Source: Rubrivivax sp. (GTDB lineage Bacteria; Pseudomonadota; Gammaproteobacteria; Burkholderiales; Burkholderiaceae_C). From it: 60,060 nucleotides of DNA. The position numbers and the translations under genes are program-made. The DNA is taken from positions 1-60,060 of the forward strand of contig JAEUPC010000109.1 of NCBI GenBank assembly GCA_016789865.1. Reading direction: 5' to 3'. Under the pieces are notes generated by a model that saw only the letters and a list, made by a program, of their open reading frames with translations, searched no databases and was not told where the DNA came from. The stretch's first letter is position 1. Every line of letters begins with the position of its first letter. Of the stretch, positions 34,801-50,200 are shown piece after piece.

Positions 34801-36270
34801 GCAGCCACCGCCTCGCTCACCCAAGGTGCCGGGCCGGCCGCAGACGCAGGCATGCCGCAACTGGCCGGCCAAGGCAGCGTGCTCGTCACGGGCGCCTTCG
34901 GCGGGCTGGGCCAGGTGCTGTCGCAATGGCTGGCCGACCAAGGGGTGCGGCACCTGGTGCTGGTGGGCCGCCGGCCCGACCCGCAGGCGCCCTTCATCGT
35001 GGCTCTGCGGGCGCGCGGTGTCCAGGTGCTGGCCGCGGCCGGCGACGTGGCGGACTTCGCCTGGGTGCAGGGCCTGCCGCAGCAAGTGGCCCAGGCCGGC
35101 CTGCCGCCGCTGGCCGGGGTCTTCCACCTCGCCGCGCAACTGCACGCGTCGCCGGTGGCGACGCTGCAGGCCGCCGATGCGCGCCGCATGCTGCGGCCCA
35201 AGCTGCGCGGCACCTTGGCGCTGCAGGCGCTGGCCCAGGCCGGGCAGGTGCCCTGGGTCGTCCTGTACTCCACCAGCACGGCACTGCTCGGCGCGGCGGG
35301 GCTGGCGCACTACGCGGCGGCCAACGCCTTTCTCGACGCCACGGCCAGCGCCGCGGCGGTGGCGGGCGCTGCCGCGCCGCGCATCCTTTCGGTCAACTGG
35401 GGCACCTGGGAAGCGATGCGTCTGGCTTCGGCCGATGCGCAGCGCGGCTACGTCGATGCCGGCTTGCTGCCGATGCCCAACGGCGTGGCGCTGGCCGCGC
35501 TGCGTGCGCTGATGGCACGCGGTGCCGGCCAGGCGATGATCGCCGCCGTCGACTGGCCGCAGCTCAAGGCCGTGCACGAGACGCGCCGCACGCGGCCGCT
35601 GCTGCGGCACGTTGGCCACGTGCCGGCCGACCCTGCAGCCCGCGCCGAGGCTGCGGGGACCGCTGGATCCACGCAGAAGGCCCATGGCGCGGCCACCCCC
35701 GCCTCGACGCCGCGCGGCAGCAACGCCGCCGGCGCATCGTGGGCGCAGCGCCTGGCCGGCTCGCCGCTGGCGGCCCGGCGCGATCGCCTCGTCGACCTGA
35801 TCCAGCGCGAGGTCACCTCCGTGCTCGGCCTGCCCGCCGGCAGCACGGTGGCGCTGAACACGGGCCTCTTTGACCTCGGCATGGATTCGCTGATGGCCGT
35901 GGAACTGCGCCGCCGCCTCGAGCGCGGCGCAGGCAAGCCGCTGCCTTCGACGCTGACCTTCAACTACCCGAATGTCGGCGCGTTGGCCGGCTTCCTCGAA
36001 AACCAGCTGGCCGACGCCTTGGCGCAACTGGCGGCTTCGGCGAGGCCGGCGACGGGGCCGGCCGCCAACGCGGGCCGGCCAGGCGCCGCCAATGCCGCCA
36101 ATGCCGCGAAGGCCGCCGCCCCATCGACCGCGACGGACTCTGCCTGGTCCGCCGCCGCGCGCACCAGCACCGCAGGGAGCGGGGCGGACGTTGCCGACGC
36201 CGCCCTCGACACGCTCAGCGAAGACGAGCTCGAGGCGCGGCTGTTGGCCGCGCTGGAGAAGGCGCGGTGA
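28816..36270 (+). CDS. Type I PKS module 5: KS-AT-DH-MT-KR-ACP
   Basis: 2484 aa from the GTG at 28816, chosen because the translation then begins with SSDFFDRISKLSPKRLALLA, a well-known PKS N-terminal docking region; AGGG at 28805 is a weak ribosome binding site. KS Cys211. The AT has GHSVGE (Ser694), but the specificity loop reads LAAHSPQV (807-814), neither clearly malonyl nor methylmalonyl. DH keeps His1037 and Asp1218, but HRVHGVPLVA has Ala for the motif Pro. The C-methyltransferase has [11 protein letters not shown] near 1588, NVLHAC (His1667) and LTDGWWRFTD. The KR begins near 2021 with TGAFGGLG; Tyr2166 is present and Thr2153 replaces the catalytic Ser (YSTSTALLG). ACP GMDSL (Ser2358); tail LSEDELEARLLAAL. 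The expected unit is alpha-methyl, beta-hydroxy or alpha,beta-unsaturated. It overlaps the transporter gene by GTGA. Confidence 0.92.
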   Translation: MSSDFFDRISKLSPKRLALLALELHEKLEAAGYSQRAHAPVAIIGLGCRFPGGADSPEAYWRLLDEGRDAIREVPAERWDIDAWFDPDPDAPARMSVRHGGFLDRVDGFDAPFFGVSPREALTMDPQQRLALEVSWEALEHAGIAPTSLAGSASGVFLGVCNSDHFQRVIDRGDAAIDAYLASGNAHSVVSGRIAYFLGLRGPALSIDTACSSSLVALHSALHSLRSGEVRLALAGGVNVMCSPQTTIALTKAHMLAPDGRCKTFDAAADGFSRGEGCGVLVLKRLADAQADGDRVLAVIRGSACNQDGKSGGLTVPSGPAQEAVIRAALADAGLDPHDIDYVEAHGTGTTLGDPIEVRALGAALAAGRAAERPLHIGSVKTNFGHLESAAGVAGVMKVVLALQHARIPPHLHLQQPSPHIDWTQHPLHIAAEGHPWPRGPVPRRAGVSSFGFSGTNAHVVIEEAPAEQEAAASAPNAAAQPAPPPGTLRVLPLSARTPAALAALARAYVARLQATETLDEPAALAAWADIAHSAGVGRTHFTERLAVVAADAATARTALQAWLAKCPSGEPGAAPADGLGHEALHQGQAEPGQATEFAFLYTGQGSQYPGMAARLYALAPAFREVIDQCDEWLGADAQGRRLKTVMPAPAAEGAAAPIHDTAWTQPALFALELGLTALWRRWGVAPAAAIGHSVGEYAAAAAAGVFDLREGLALIAERGRLMQQLPAGGAMASLYMPVEDAEAALRDAAKSALRNAAQAAPHDAVSIAAYNAPDNVAVAGSSAAIDALLARLAARDVQGQKVHVALAAHSPQVEPALAGLQAAAAATPMRAPVIPMAWNVTGGALPGGANTPDATYWRRHLREPVRFGDGLRHLHAQGFRHFIEVGPHPTLSALAERNLPEGEVRCIGSLRRGKDDWAELMHALAEAYVHGAAVQWAEVNAPLAARRTDLPTYPFERQTFWIEADPQRAARSTAATGVAAAASAPLADAPSASTASVAAPARPSATAALHPRRLPTAVPTFEWHLGPEAPPYLAQHRVHGVPLVAGPVMVEMLARAAQAAWGRLPQSVLQFEVHAPLVLGSAGRLVQLHFGPADDSGTRFELHSRAMPPDAPPVAAPPGDDRIDKWTRHASGIVRLEAAAATPWPVLPVAQRAKDLGAPAPCGGYYERLRRLGIDLGPVFASLLEAHRRSNEVLARLQLADAAAGDPVGLAHPGLLDGALQAVGLALPAPAGEHEAHVYLFGGWQELQLSSTPLPPTLWCHARLRAGGAGDVHAHVNGQASGHARGQANGHTGKHVNGAATPGEAVAPQTWLADVTLHDEQGTCLGRIEGVQLRRAARETLQRIVAPVRSEDDAAAAAQLAYHVEWEPTPLPAATQLVPPAASASALAERFEALAREHGLGIYDALLPELDRLAAAHVVQAFGELGFDDTPGRRFIVEAEATALSIVPAHRRLFARLLRMLAEDGVLAACHAADVGAANAGNGTRFECRQRLSPIEPAALQARYESLLARFAPVDGELLTLRRCGSALARVLRGEQDALQLLFPGGSFTEARKLYVESPYARTYNGALAEALRAALAQLPADAKLRVLEIGAGTGGTTTYVLPLLPAARTDYLFTDLSPLFLERAAEQFAAWPFVRRQLLDIERDPMAQGLAPAQFDIVIAANVLHACADLGRAVAHARSLLAPGGQLLLLEGMAPERWVDLSFGLTDGWWRFTDTTLRTDYPLVDRSQWQALLAQQGYADVAVVPATGASAGSRLADAPPAARSPASHGAREQQALIVARAAVQPRHWHLVGGESPAVQALRQAFARQLAARGDRVSLSPAEMPDEATCGVAVEAVYFGALDLAEVDAPSAGAASGAEAAGEAAERCEQAAFLQPLELLARAALASAPSAASPGRVWLVTRGVHTVGNEAAAASGRWMAPLWGLGRVFALEHPQAWGGLVDLPASTTPDTGASPEAEAALLLRTFEAGDDEDQLAWRGGVRHAARLRAGMATVAATASLTQGAGPAADAGMPQLAGQGSVLVTGAFGGLGQVLSQWLADQGVRHLVLVGRRPDPQAPFIVALRARGVQVLAAAGDVADFAWVQGLPQQVAQAGLPPLAGVFHLAAQLHASPVATLQAADARRMLRPKLRGTLALQALAQAGQVPWVVLYSTSTALLGAAGLAHYAAANAFLDATASAAAVAGAAAPRILSVNWGTWEAMRLASADAQRGYVDAGLLPMPNGVALAALRALMARGAGQAMIAAVDWPQLKAVHETRRTRPLLRHVGHVPADPAARAEAAGTAGSTQKAHGAATPASTPRGSNAAGASWAQRLAGSPLAARRDRLVDLIQREVTSVLGLPAGSTVALNTGLFDLGMDSLMAVELRRRLERGAGKPLPSTLTFNYPNVGALAGFLENQLADALAQLAASARPATGPAANAGRPGAANAANAAKAAAPSTATDSAWSAAARTSTAGSGADVADAALDTLSEDELEARLLAALEKAR
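32641..32712 (+). repeat. His/Gly/Asn-rich repetitive linker in PKS module 5
   Basis: Twenty-four codons inside the C-terminal part of the DH region encode HVNGQASGHARGQ and a second near-copy ending GKHVNG. The stretch is low in complexity, lacks hydrophobic residues and has no counterpart in the other DH domains of this window, so it looks like an inserted flexible loop. Confidence 0.55.
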
Positions 36271-37147
36271 ACGACCCGCGGCGCGCGATGTGGATGATGG
36301 TGCTGTTCACCGTGCTGTGGACGGCGGTGGAAGCCACGGCCGCGACGCTGCTCGCGCGCTACTCCGCCTACCAGGTGGTGTGGACGCGCTATGCGGTGCA
36401 TGTCGCGCTGCTCGCCGCGCTGTTCGCGTGGCGCGAGCCGTCCGCCCTGTGGCGCACGGGGCGAACAGGCACGCAGATCGGCCGTTCGCTGCTGATGCTG
36501 GTGATGCCAGCGTCCTGGGCCATCGCCACGCAGTGGGGCGTGCCGGCGGGCACGACGATGGCGGTGTTCTGGCTGGCGCCGATGATGGTGCTGGCCTGGG
36601 CGGCGCTCGTGCTGGGTGAACGCGCGCCGCTGTGGACGTGGGGTCTGTGCGCGCTGGCGTCGCTGGGCGGCGTGGTGCTTTTCAGGCCGAGCTCGCCCGG
36701 TGGCGGGCCGGCCGACTGGGCGCTGCTCGCGGCACCACTGGCGATGGCTGCTTCGTTCTCGCTGTACCTCGTCGTCACGCGCACGCTGCGCACGGAACGA
36801 CTGCGCACCAACCTCTTCCACACCGCGTTCTGGGTGCTGGTGGCGCTGACGCCCGTCATGCCAAGCGTGTGGATCACCCCCACGCCCACCGACCTGGCTC
36901 GCATGCTGCTCGTGGGTGCGCTGGGACTGCTGGCGCTTTGGTCTGCCGACCGACTGGCCGCCGCCGCAGCGGTGTCGGTGAGCGCGCCGCTGTGCTACCT
37001 GCAGCTCACCACCACCATCGTGCTGATGGTGGGGCTGGGCGAGGCGCGCCTGGACAGGCAGCACCTGCTCGCGCTGGCTCTGGTCAGCCTGCCCGTCTTC
37101 CTCCTCCTTGCCCGCAAGTCGTGGCCACGCCACGTGACGGAGCCCGC

Positions 37148-37151
<4 letters not shown>
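36267..37151 (+). CDS. EamA/DMT-family membrane transporter embedded in the PKS operon
   Basis: 294 aa with about ten hydrophobic segments, starting with MMVLFTVLWTAVEATAATLL and ending with LLALALVSLPVFLLLARK. The duplicated half-repeat pattern, the SLLMLVMPASWAIATQW region and the ERAPLWTWGLCALASLGGV block match the EamA drug/metabolite transporter superfamily. The protein sits in the inner membrane; members export amino acids, nucleotides or drugs, and the substrate cannot be read. The GTG start overlaps the module 5 stop and its own stop overlaps the module 6 ATG, so it is translationally coupled to the assembly line. That position supports a dedicated role such as product export, self-protection or precursor movement. 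It is not an ABC or RND exporter, which would be commoner for large polyketides. Confidence 0.85.
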
Positions 37152-43680
<6,529 letters not shown>

Positions 43681-43684
<4 letters not shown>

Positions 43685-46600
43685 CGCGAGCGGCCGCGCT
43701 GGACGACCTGCTGCGGCAACTGGCGGCGCTGGACATTCGATTGGCGCTGGACGGCGACCGGCTGAATGTCAACGCACCCAAGGGCACGCTGACCGCCGAG
43801 CTGCGAGCCGAGCTCGCCGCCCACAAGGAGGCGTTGAAGGAGTCCTTGAAGGACGGGCGGGCTGGGGCGGCTGGAGCGGCGCTGCCCTCGTCGGCCCCTG
43901 CCACCGCCGCGTTGCCTGAACTGCGGGCAGTGCCGCGCCAGCCGCGCATGCCGCTGTCGCATACGCAGCAGCGCCTGTGGTTCCTGCGTCAGATGGACCC
44001 GGGCAGCAGCAACTACAACGTGGTGAGCCTGTTCCGCATCCGCGGTCCGCTCGACACCGCGGCGCTGGCCGCAGCCATGGACGACCTGGTGCGGCGCCAC
44101 GAAACGTTGCGCACGCATTTCGAAGCGGCCGAAGGCAGCCCCTACTGCGTGGTGCACCCACCCGAGCAGGTGCGCGCGCCGATTCAGCAGCTCGACCTGG
44201 AAGCGGCGCCCGCCGCCGAGCGCCAAGAGCGTGCGATGCACGCCCTGATGGAGGACGTGGCCGCGCCTTTCGACCTGGCGCGTTGCCCGCTGCTGCGGCT
44301 GAAGCTTGTGCGCCTGCAGGCCGAGGAGCATCTGCTGGGGATCGTCGTCGACCACATCGTCGCCGACGGCATGTCGGTGGGCGTGTTCTTCGCCGAGTTG
44401 CAGGCGCTGTATCGCCAACACCAGGGTGGTGGCGCCGCGGCGCTGCCGCCGCTGCCGGTGCAGTACCTGGACGTAGTGCAGTGGCAGCACGAGGTGCAGG
44501 CCGCCGGTGCGATGAGCAGGCACCTGGACTACTGGAAGCAGCAGTTGCAGGGCCTGCCGCCCGTGCTGGCCCTGCCCATCGACCGGCCTCGCCCGCGCGT
44601 GCAGACGCACCGCGGCGGGCGCCGCATGGAGATCTTCCCGCCCGCGCTGCAGGGGGCGTTGAAGGGCCTCGCGCGGCGCGAGGGCGTGACGCTGTACATG
44701 GTGCTGCTGGCCGCCTACCAGGTGCTGCTGCACCGGCTGAGCGGCGAAGTGGACTTCGCGGTGGGAACCGCGGTCGGCGCGCGCGACCGGCCCGAGCTGC
44801 AGCGCGTCATCGGCTTCTTCGCCAACAACATCGTGCTGCGCGCGGACATTGCCGGCGACCCCACGGTGAGCGAACTGCTGCACCGCGTACGCGACGTCGC
44901 CACCAAGGCCTACGCGCACCAGGACATGCCGTTCGACCTGCTGGTCGAGGCGCTGGCGCCGCGGCGCGAACTGGACCACTCGCCGCTGTTCCAGGTGCTG
45001 TTCGTGCTGCACAACCTGATGGTCGACCGCTTCGAGCTGGGCGCGGCCGTGTGCAGCGCCGTCGAGCCGCGGCATCGCACCTCGCGCTTCGACCTTGCGG
45101 TGGACATCTTCGACCTCGGCGAGGGGCTGCGCACCTACTTCGAATACAACGCCGACCTGTTCGACGAGCCCACGATCGAGCGGTTGATGGGCCACTACCG
45201 CAGCCTGCTGGAGGGCATGCTGGCCGACCCCGGGCAGCGCGTGAGCACGCTGCCCCTGGTCGGCGCCACGTCGGGCACCGGCGCGGCCGCGCTGGCGCTG
45301 CAATGCGGGCCGGCCCTCGAAACGCCTGAAGTCGCCACGGCGCACGGCCTGTTCGAGACGCAGCTCAGGCGCAGCCCGCACGCCGAGGCGGTGGTCTTCG
45401 GCACGCAGTGCCTGAGCTACGAGGCGCTGGACCAGCGCGCCAACCGCCTGGCTCACGAACTCATCGCCCGCGGCGTCACGCCTGACGCGCTGGTGGGCGT
45501 CTACATGGAGCGCGGCATCGAACTGGCCGTGGCGTTGCTGGCCGTGCTGAAGGCCGGCGCCGCCTACGTGCCGCTGGACCCGGCGTTCCCGAAGGAGCGC
45601 ATCGAGTTCATGCTCGGCGATGCGGCAGTGGCGGCGCTCGTGACGCACGCCGCTCTCGGCGATGCGCTGGCGCGCGGAGATTCGCTGGCGCGAGGCGCGC
45701 TGGCCCATGTGCCGCAGCTGGCGCTGGACCGCGATGCCGCGGCCATCGCCGCCCGGCCCGCCACACCGCCGGCATGCGCCGTGTCCGGCAGCGACCTCGC
45801 CTACGTCATCTACACCAGCGGCTCCACCGGGCGCCCCAAGGGCGTGATGATCGAGCACGCCGCGGTGGTGAACTTCCTGCGCTCGATGCACCACGAGCCG
45901 GGCATCGCGGCGGGCGACCGCTGGGTGTCGGTGACGACGCTGTCGTTCGACATCTTCGGCCTCGAACTGTGGGGCCCGCTCAGCGCCGGCGGCACGGTGG
46001 TGCTGGCCAGCCGCGCCACTGCGCTGGACGGGCGGGCGCTGTCCGACTTGCTGCAGGAGCAGCGCGCCACGGTGCTGCAGGCCACGCCGGCGACGTGGCG
46101 GTTGCTCATCGAGGCCGGCTGGTCGGGGCTGCCGGGCCTGAAGATGCTGTGCGGCGGCGAAGCGCTGCCGCGCGACCTGGCCGGCCGCCTGCTGCAGCTG
46201 GGGGGCGAACTGTGGAACATGTACGGGCCGACCGAGACGACGATCTGGTCGACGCTGACGCGCATCACCGACGCTGCCGAGCCCATCACCATCGGCCGCC
46301 CGATCGCCGGGACCTCGGTGGCCATCCTCGAAGCGTCGGGGCAGCTGGCCGTGCCGGGGGTGGCCGGCGAGCTGTGCATCGGCGGCGCCGGCGTCGCGCG
46401 TGGTTATCACCAGCGGCCCGAACTCACCGCGGAGAAGTTCGCCACCCTCTCGCTGGCCGGCGGCGCCCCCGAGCGCTGGTACCGCACCGGCGACCTCGCG
46501 CGCCTGCGCAGCGACGGCCGCCTCGAATTCATCGGGCGGCGCGACAACCAGATCAAGCTGCGCGGCTATCGCATCGAGCTGGGCGAGATCGAAGCGGCGC

Positions 46601-47241
46601 TGGCCGCCGCGCCGGGCGTGCAGCAGGCCGTGGTGGTGGTGCGCGAAGACGTGCCGGGCGACCAGCGTCTGGTGGCCTATGTCGTGGCCCGCGACGGCTT
46701 CGCGGCCGACGCCGTGCGCACGGCACTGCGTGCCCGACTGCCGGAGTACATGGTGCCCAACCATGTCGTGGCGCTGGGCGCCCTGCCGCTCACGCCCAAC
46801 GGCAAGATCGACCGCAAGGCCCTGCCTGCGCCTGCACCGGAGGCGCCCGCCGATGCCGGCCCGCCTGTGGTGATGGGGCCGGCCGAGCAGCGCGTGGCCG
46901 ACGCCTGGCGTGAGTTGCTCGGGCTGCCGCGCGTGGGCCTGCAGGACAACTTCTTCGACCTCGGCGGCCACTCGCTGCTGCTGGTGAGGCTGCAGGCGCG
47001 GCTGCAGCGCGAGTTCGAGCGCGAGCTGCCGCTGGTCGAGCTGTTCCAATACCCCACCGTGCAAGCGCAGGCCCGCCGGCTCGCGGGCACCAGGGAACTG
47101 GAGGGCTCGAATCGTGCATTTGGCCCGGATGGACAGCACGGCGAGAGCGGCCAGCCCCCCTCGGCGCTGCAGCGCGCCCGGGCGCGCGCTGAAGAATTGC
47201 AGCGCAGATCGCGCCCCCATGAGCCCACGTCCGCCCGCTGA
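43681..47241 (+). CDS. NRPS module 7: TubC-like docking, C-A(Gly)-PCP
   Basis: 1186 aa from a GTG overlapping the module 6 stop. Residues 1-55 (LDDLLRQLAALDIRLALDGD, then LNVNAPKGTLTAELRAEL) match the TubC N-terminal docking domain. The C domain (about 85-520) starts SHTQQRLWFLRQMDP. Its HHxxxDG motif reads DHIVADG, so the catalytic second His (His225) is kept and the first is Asp. The A domain (about 545-1050) has YTSGSTGRPKG, YGPTET, YRTGDLAR and NGKIDRK (Lys1042). Reading the ten pocket positions against GrsA gives D-I-L-Q-L-G-M-I-W-K, one conservative change from the classic glycine code DILQLGLIWK. The PCP is LGGHSL (Ser1098). There is no epimerase, in keeping with achiral glycine. It joins glycine by amide bond to the polyketide acyl chain delivered by module 6. 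Confidence 0.93.
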
Positions 47242-50200
47242 CATTGACGGTTCGCCGATGCCGCCCGACGCCATCGCCATCGTCGGCATGGCCGGGCGCT
47301 TTCCCGGCGCCGCTTCGCTCGAGGACTTCTGGCGCCTGGTGGCCGAAGGCGTAGAGGTCCTCGAGGAGGTCAGCGAGGCCGACCTCGATGCCGCCGGCAT
47401 CGCGCAGGCGCTGCGCCGGCACCCGCAGTTCGTGCGGCGCGGCACCTTCCTGCAGGGCGCCGAAGACTTCGACGCAGGCTTCTTCGGCTACGCCCCGCGC
47501 GAAGCGCAGGTGCTCGACCCGCAGCAGCGCGTGTTCCTCGAATGCGCCTGGGAGGCGCTGGAGCATGCCGGGTACGCCGCCGGGTCGCAGGGCATCCCTG
47601 AGTCGGTGGCGGTGTACGCCGGCGCCGGCATGCACTCGTACCTCGTCGCGCAGGTGCTGCGCAACCCGGCGCTGGCCGAGGCCGTCGGCGGCTACCAGCT
47701 GATGCTGGGCAGCGACAAGGACTTCCTGGCCACCCGCGTGAGCTACAAGCTCGGGCTGAAGGGCCCGAGCATGTCGGTGCAGACCGCCTGCTCCACCTCG
47801 CTGGTGGCCGTGCACGTGGCCTGCCGCGCGCTGCAACGCGGCGAATGCGACATGGCGCTGGCCGGCGGCGTGTCGATCCTCTTCCCGCAGCGCGGCGGCT
47901 ACCTCTACCAGGAGGGCATGATCTTCTCGCCCGACGGCCGCTGCCGGCCGTTCGATGCCGCGGCCCAGGGCACACGGGCCGGTGCCGGCGCCGGGGTGGT
48001 GGTGCTCAAGCGGCTGGACCAGGCGCTGGCCGACGGCGACACCGTGCACGCGGTGATCCGCGGCATCGCGGTCAACAACGACGGCGCGGCCAAGGCCGGC
48101 TACACCGCGCCCAGCATCGATGGGCAGGTCGAGGTCATCGCCACCGCGCAGGCGCTGGCCGGCGTCGGTCCCGAGACCATCACCTACCTGGAAGCCCACG
48201 GCACCGCCACGCCGCTGGGCGACCCGATCGAGGTGGCCGCGCTGAAGCAGGCCTTCGATGGCGGCGGCACGCCCGCCGGGCACTGCGCCCTCGGGGCCCT
48301 GAAGGCCAACATCGGCCACCTCGACGCCGCCGCGGGCGTGGCCGGGCTCATCAAGACGACGCTGGCGCTGGCACATCGCGAATGGCCGCCGCTTGTCAAC
48401 TTCGAGCGGCCCAGCGCTGCGCTGGGCCTCACGGGCAGCCCGTTCACGGTGCCGGTGCATCTTGTGCCGTGGCAAACGCCGGCCGGCGTGCCGCGACGGG
48501 CCGGCGTCAGCTCGTTCGGCATTGGCGGCACCAACGCGCACGCGGTGCTCGAAGAGGCGCCGATCGTTCCGGCCGAAGCCGAACCCGCGCCCGGCCCTCA
48601 CCTGCTCGTCTGGTCGGCCAAGACCGCCACCGCGTTGCAGGCCGCGGGCCAGCGGCTGGCCGAGCACCTGGTGGCCCAGCCACACCTGTCGCTGGCCGAT
48701 GCGGCATTCACGCTGCAGGTGGGCCGGCAGGCCTTCGGCCATCGCAGCATGGTGGTCGTGCGCGATCGTGCGCACGCGCTGCAGGCACTCGCCGAGCCCG
48801 CGCATGGCGGCGTGGTCAGCGGCCAGCACGAAGGCGCGGCGCGCCCGGTGGCCTTCCTGCTCAGCGGGCAAGGCAGCCAGCACACGGGCATGGGCCACGA
48901 GCTGTACGAACGCGAGCCGCTCTACCGCGCGGCCGTCGACGAGTGCGCCGAGGTGCTGCAGCCGCTGCTGGACGCGGACATTCGCGAGATCATGTTTTCG
49001 CCGGCCCAGGCCACCCGGCTGACCGAGACGCGCTTTGCGCAACCGGCGCTGTTCGTCACCGAAGTCGCCCTGGCCCGGCTCTGGCTGGCCCACGGCATTG
49101 CGCCGGCGGCCATGCTGGGGCACAGCCTCGGGGAGCTCGTGGCGGCGCAGCTGGCCGGGGTGCTGTCGCTGGCCGACGCGCTGGCGCTGGTGGCGGCGCG
49201 CGGCCGGCTGATGCAGGCCCAGCCCACTGGGCGCATGGCGGCGGTGCTGCTCGACGCCGCCGAGCTGGCCACCTGGCTCGGCGACGGCGTCGAGCTGGCA
49301 GCGGCCAACGCGCCCGGCTTGAGCACGGTGGCCGGCCCGGCGGCGGCGGTGGATGCGCTGGTCGCCCGCATGGAGCGCGCCGGCATCCAGACCCGGCCGC
49401 TGCAGACCTCGCACGCCTTTCACAGCGCGATGATGGAGCCGGCCATGGCGCCGCTGCGCCAAGTCGTTCGTGGCCTGCGCCTGTCGCCGCCGAAGGTGCC
49501 GTTCCTTTCCAACGTCACCGGCACCTGGATCACCGACGCCCAGGCAGTGTCGCCCGATTACTGGGCCGAGCACTTGCGGCGGCCGGTGCAGTTCGAAGCC
49601 GGGCTGCGCGCGCTGTCGCAGCGCCTGCCGCAGGCCGTGCTGCTGGAGGTCGGCCCGGGCCAGGCGTTGATCGCCATGGCCCGCGGCTGCCTGGGCGATC
49701 GGCCCGCCCATGCCGCGCCGCTGCTGGCCACCTCGCTGCCCAAGGCAAGCGACGCGCGCACGGCCGGCCAGGCGTGGCTCGAAACGCTGGGGCGGCTGTG
49801 GCTGGCCGGCTGTGCCATTGATTGGCCGGTGCCCCAGCGCGGCGAAGGCAACCCACGGCCACCACGCCGCGTGCCGCTGCCGACCTACCCGTTCGAGCGC
49901 CAGCGGTACACCGTCGTGGCAGCGCCAGGGGCCGCCCTGCCGGCGGCACCGGGCGCCGCGGCCGGCGGCTTGGCCTCCGCCGCCCGCGCGGGGGCACGCG
50001 CCCACGTGACCCGGTCATCGCACATCGACGATTGGTTCTACGCCCCCACCTGGGCGCGCGACGACAGCGTCGCGCTGGCCGGGCCGGCCACCGCGGTGGC
50101 CGCGGCTGAAGCGCCGCGCTGGCTGGTGCTCGGGCAGTGCGACGAGCTCACCGACGCCGTCGTCGGCGCCCTGGCAGCACGCGGCTTGAGCACGCTGCGG

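Noticed and set aside
44340-44375. Inactive condensation domain because HHxxxDG reads DHIVADG
   Set aside because: The catalytic residue is the second His, which is present (His225); first-position changes are tolerated in the family.
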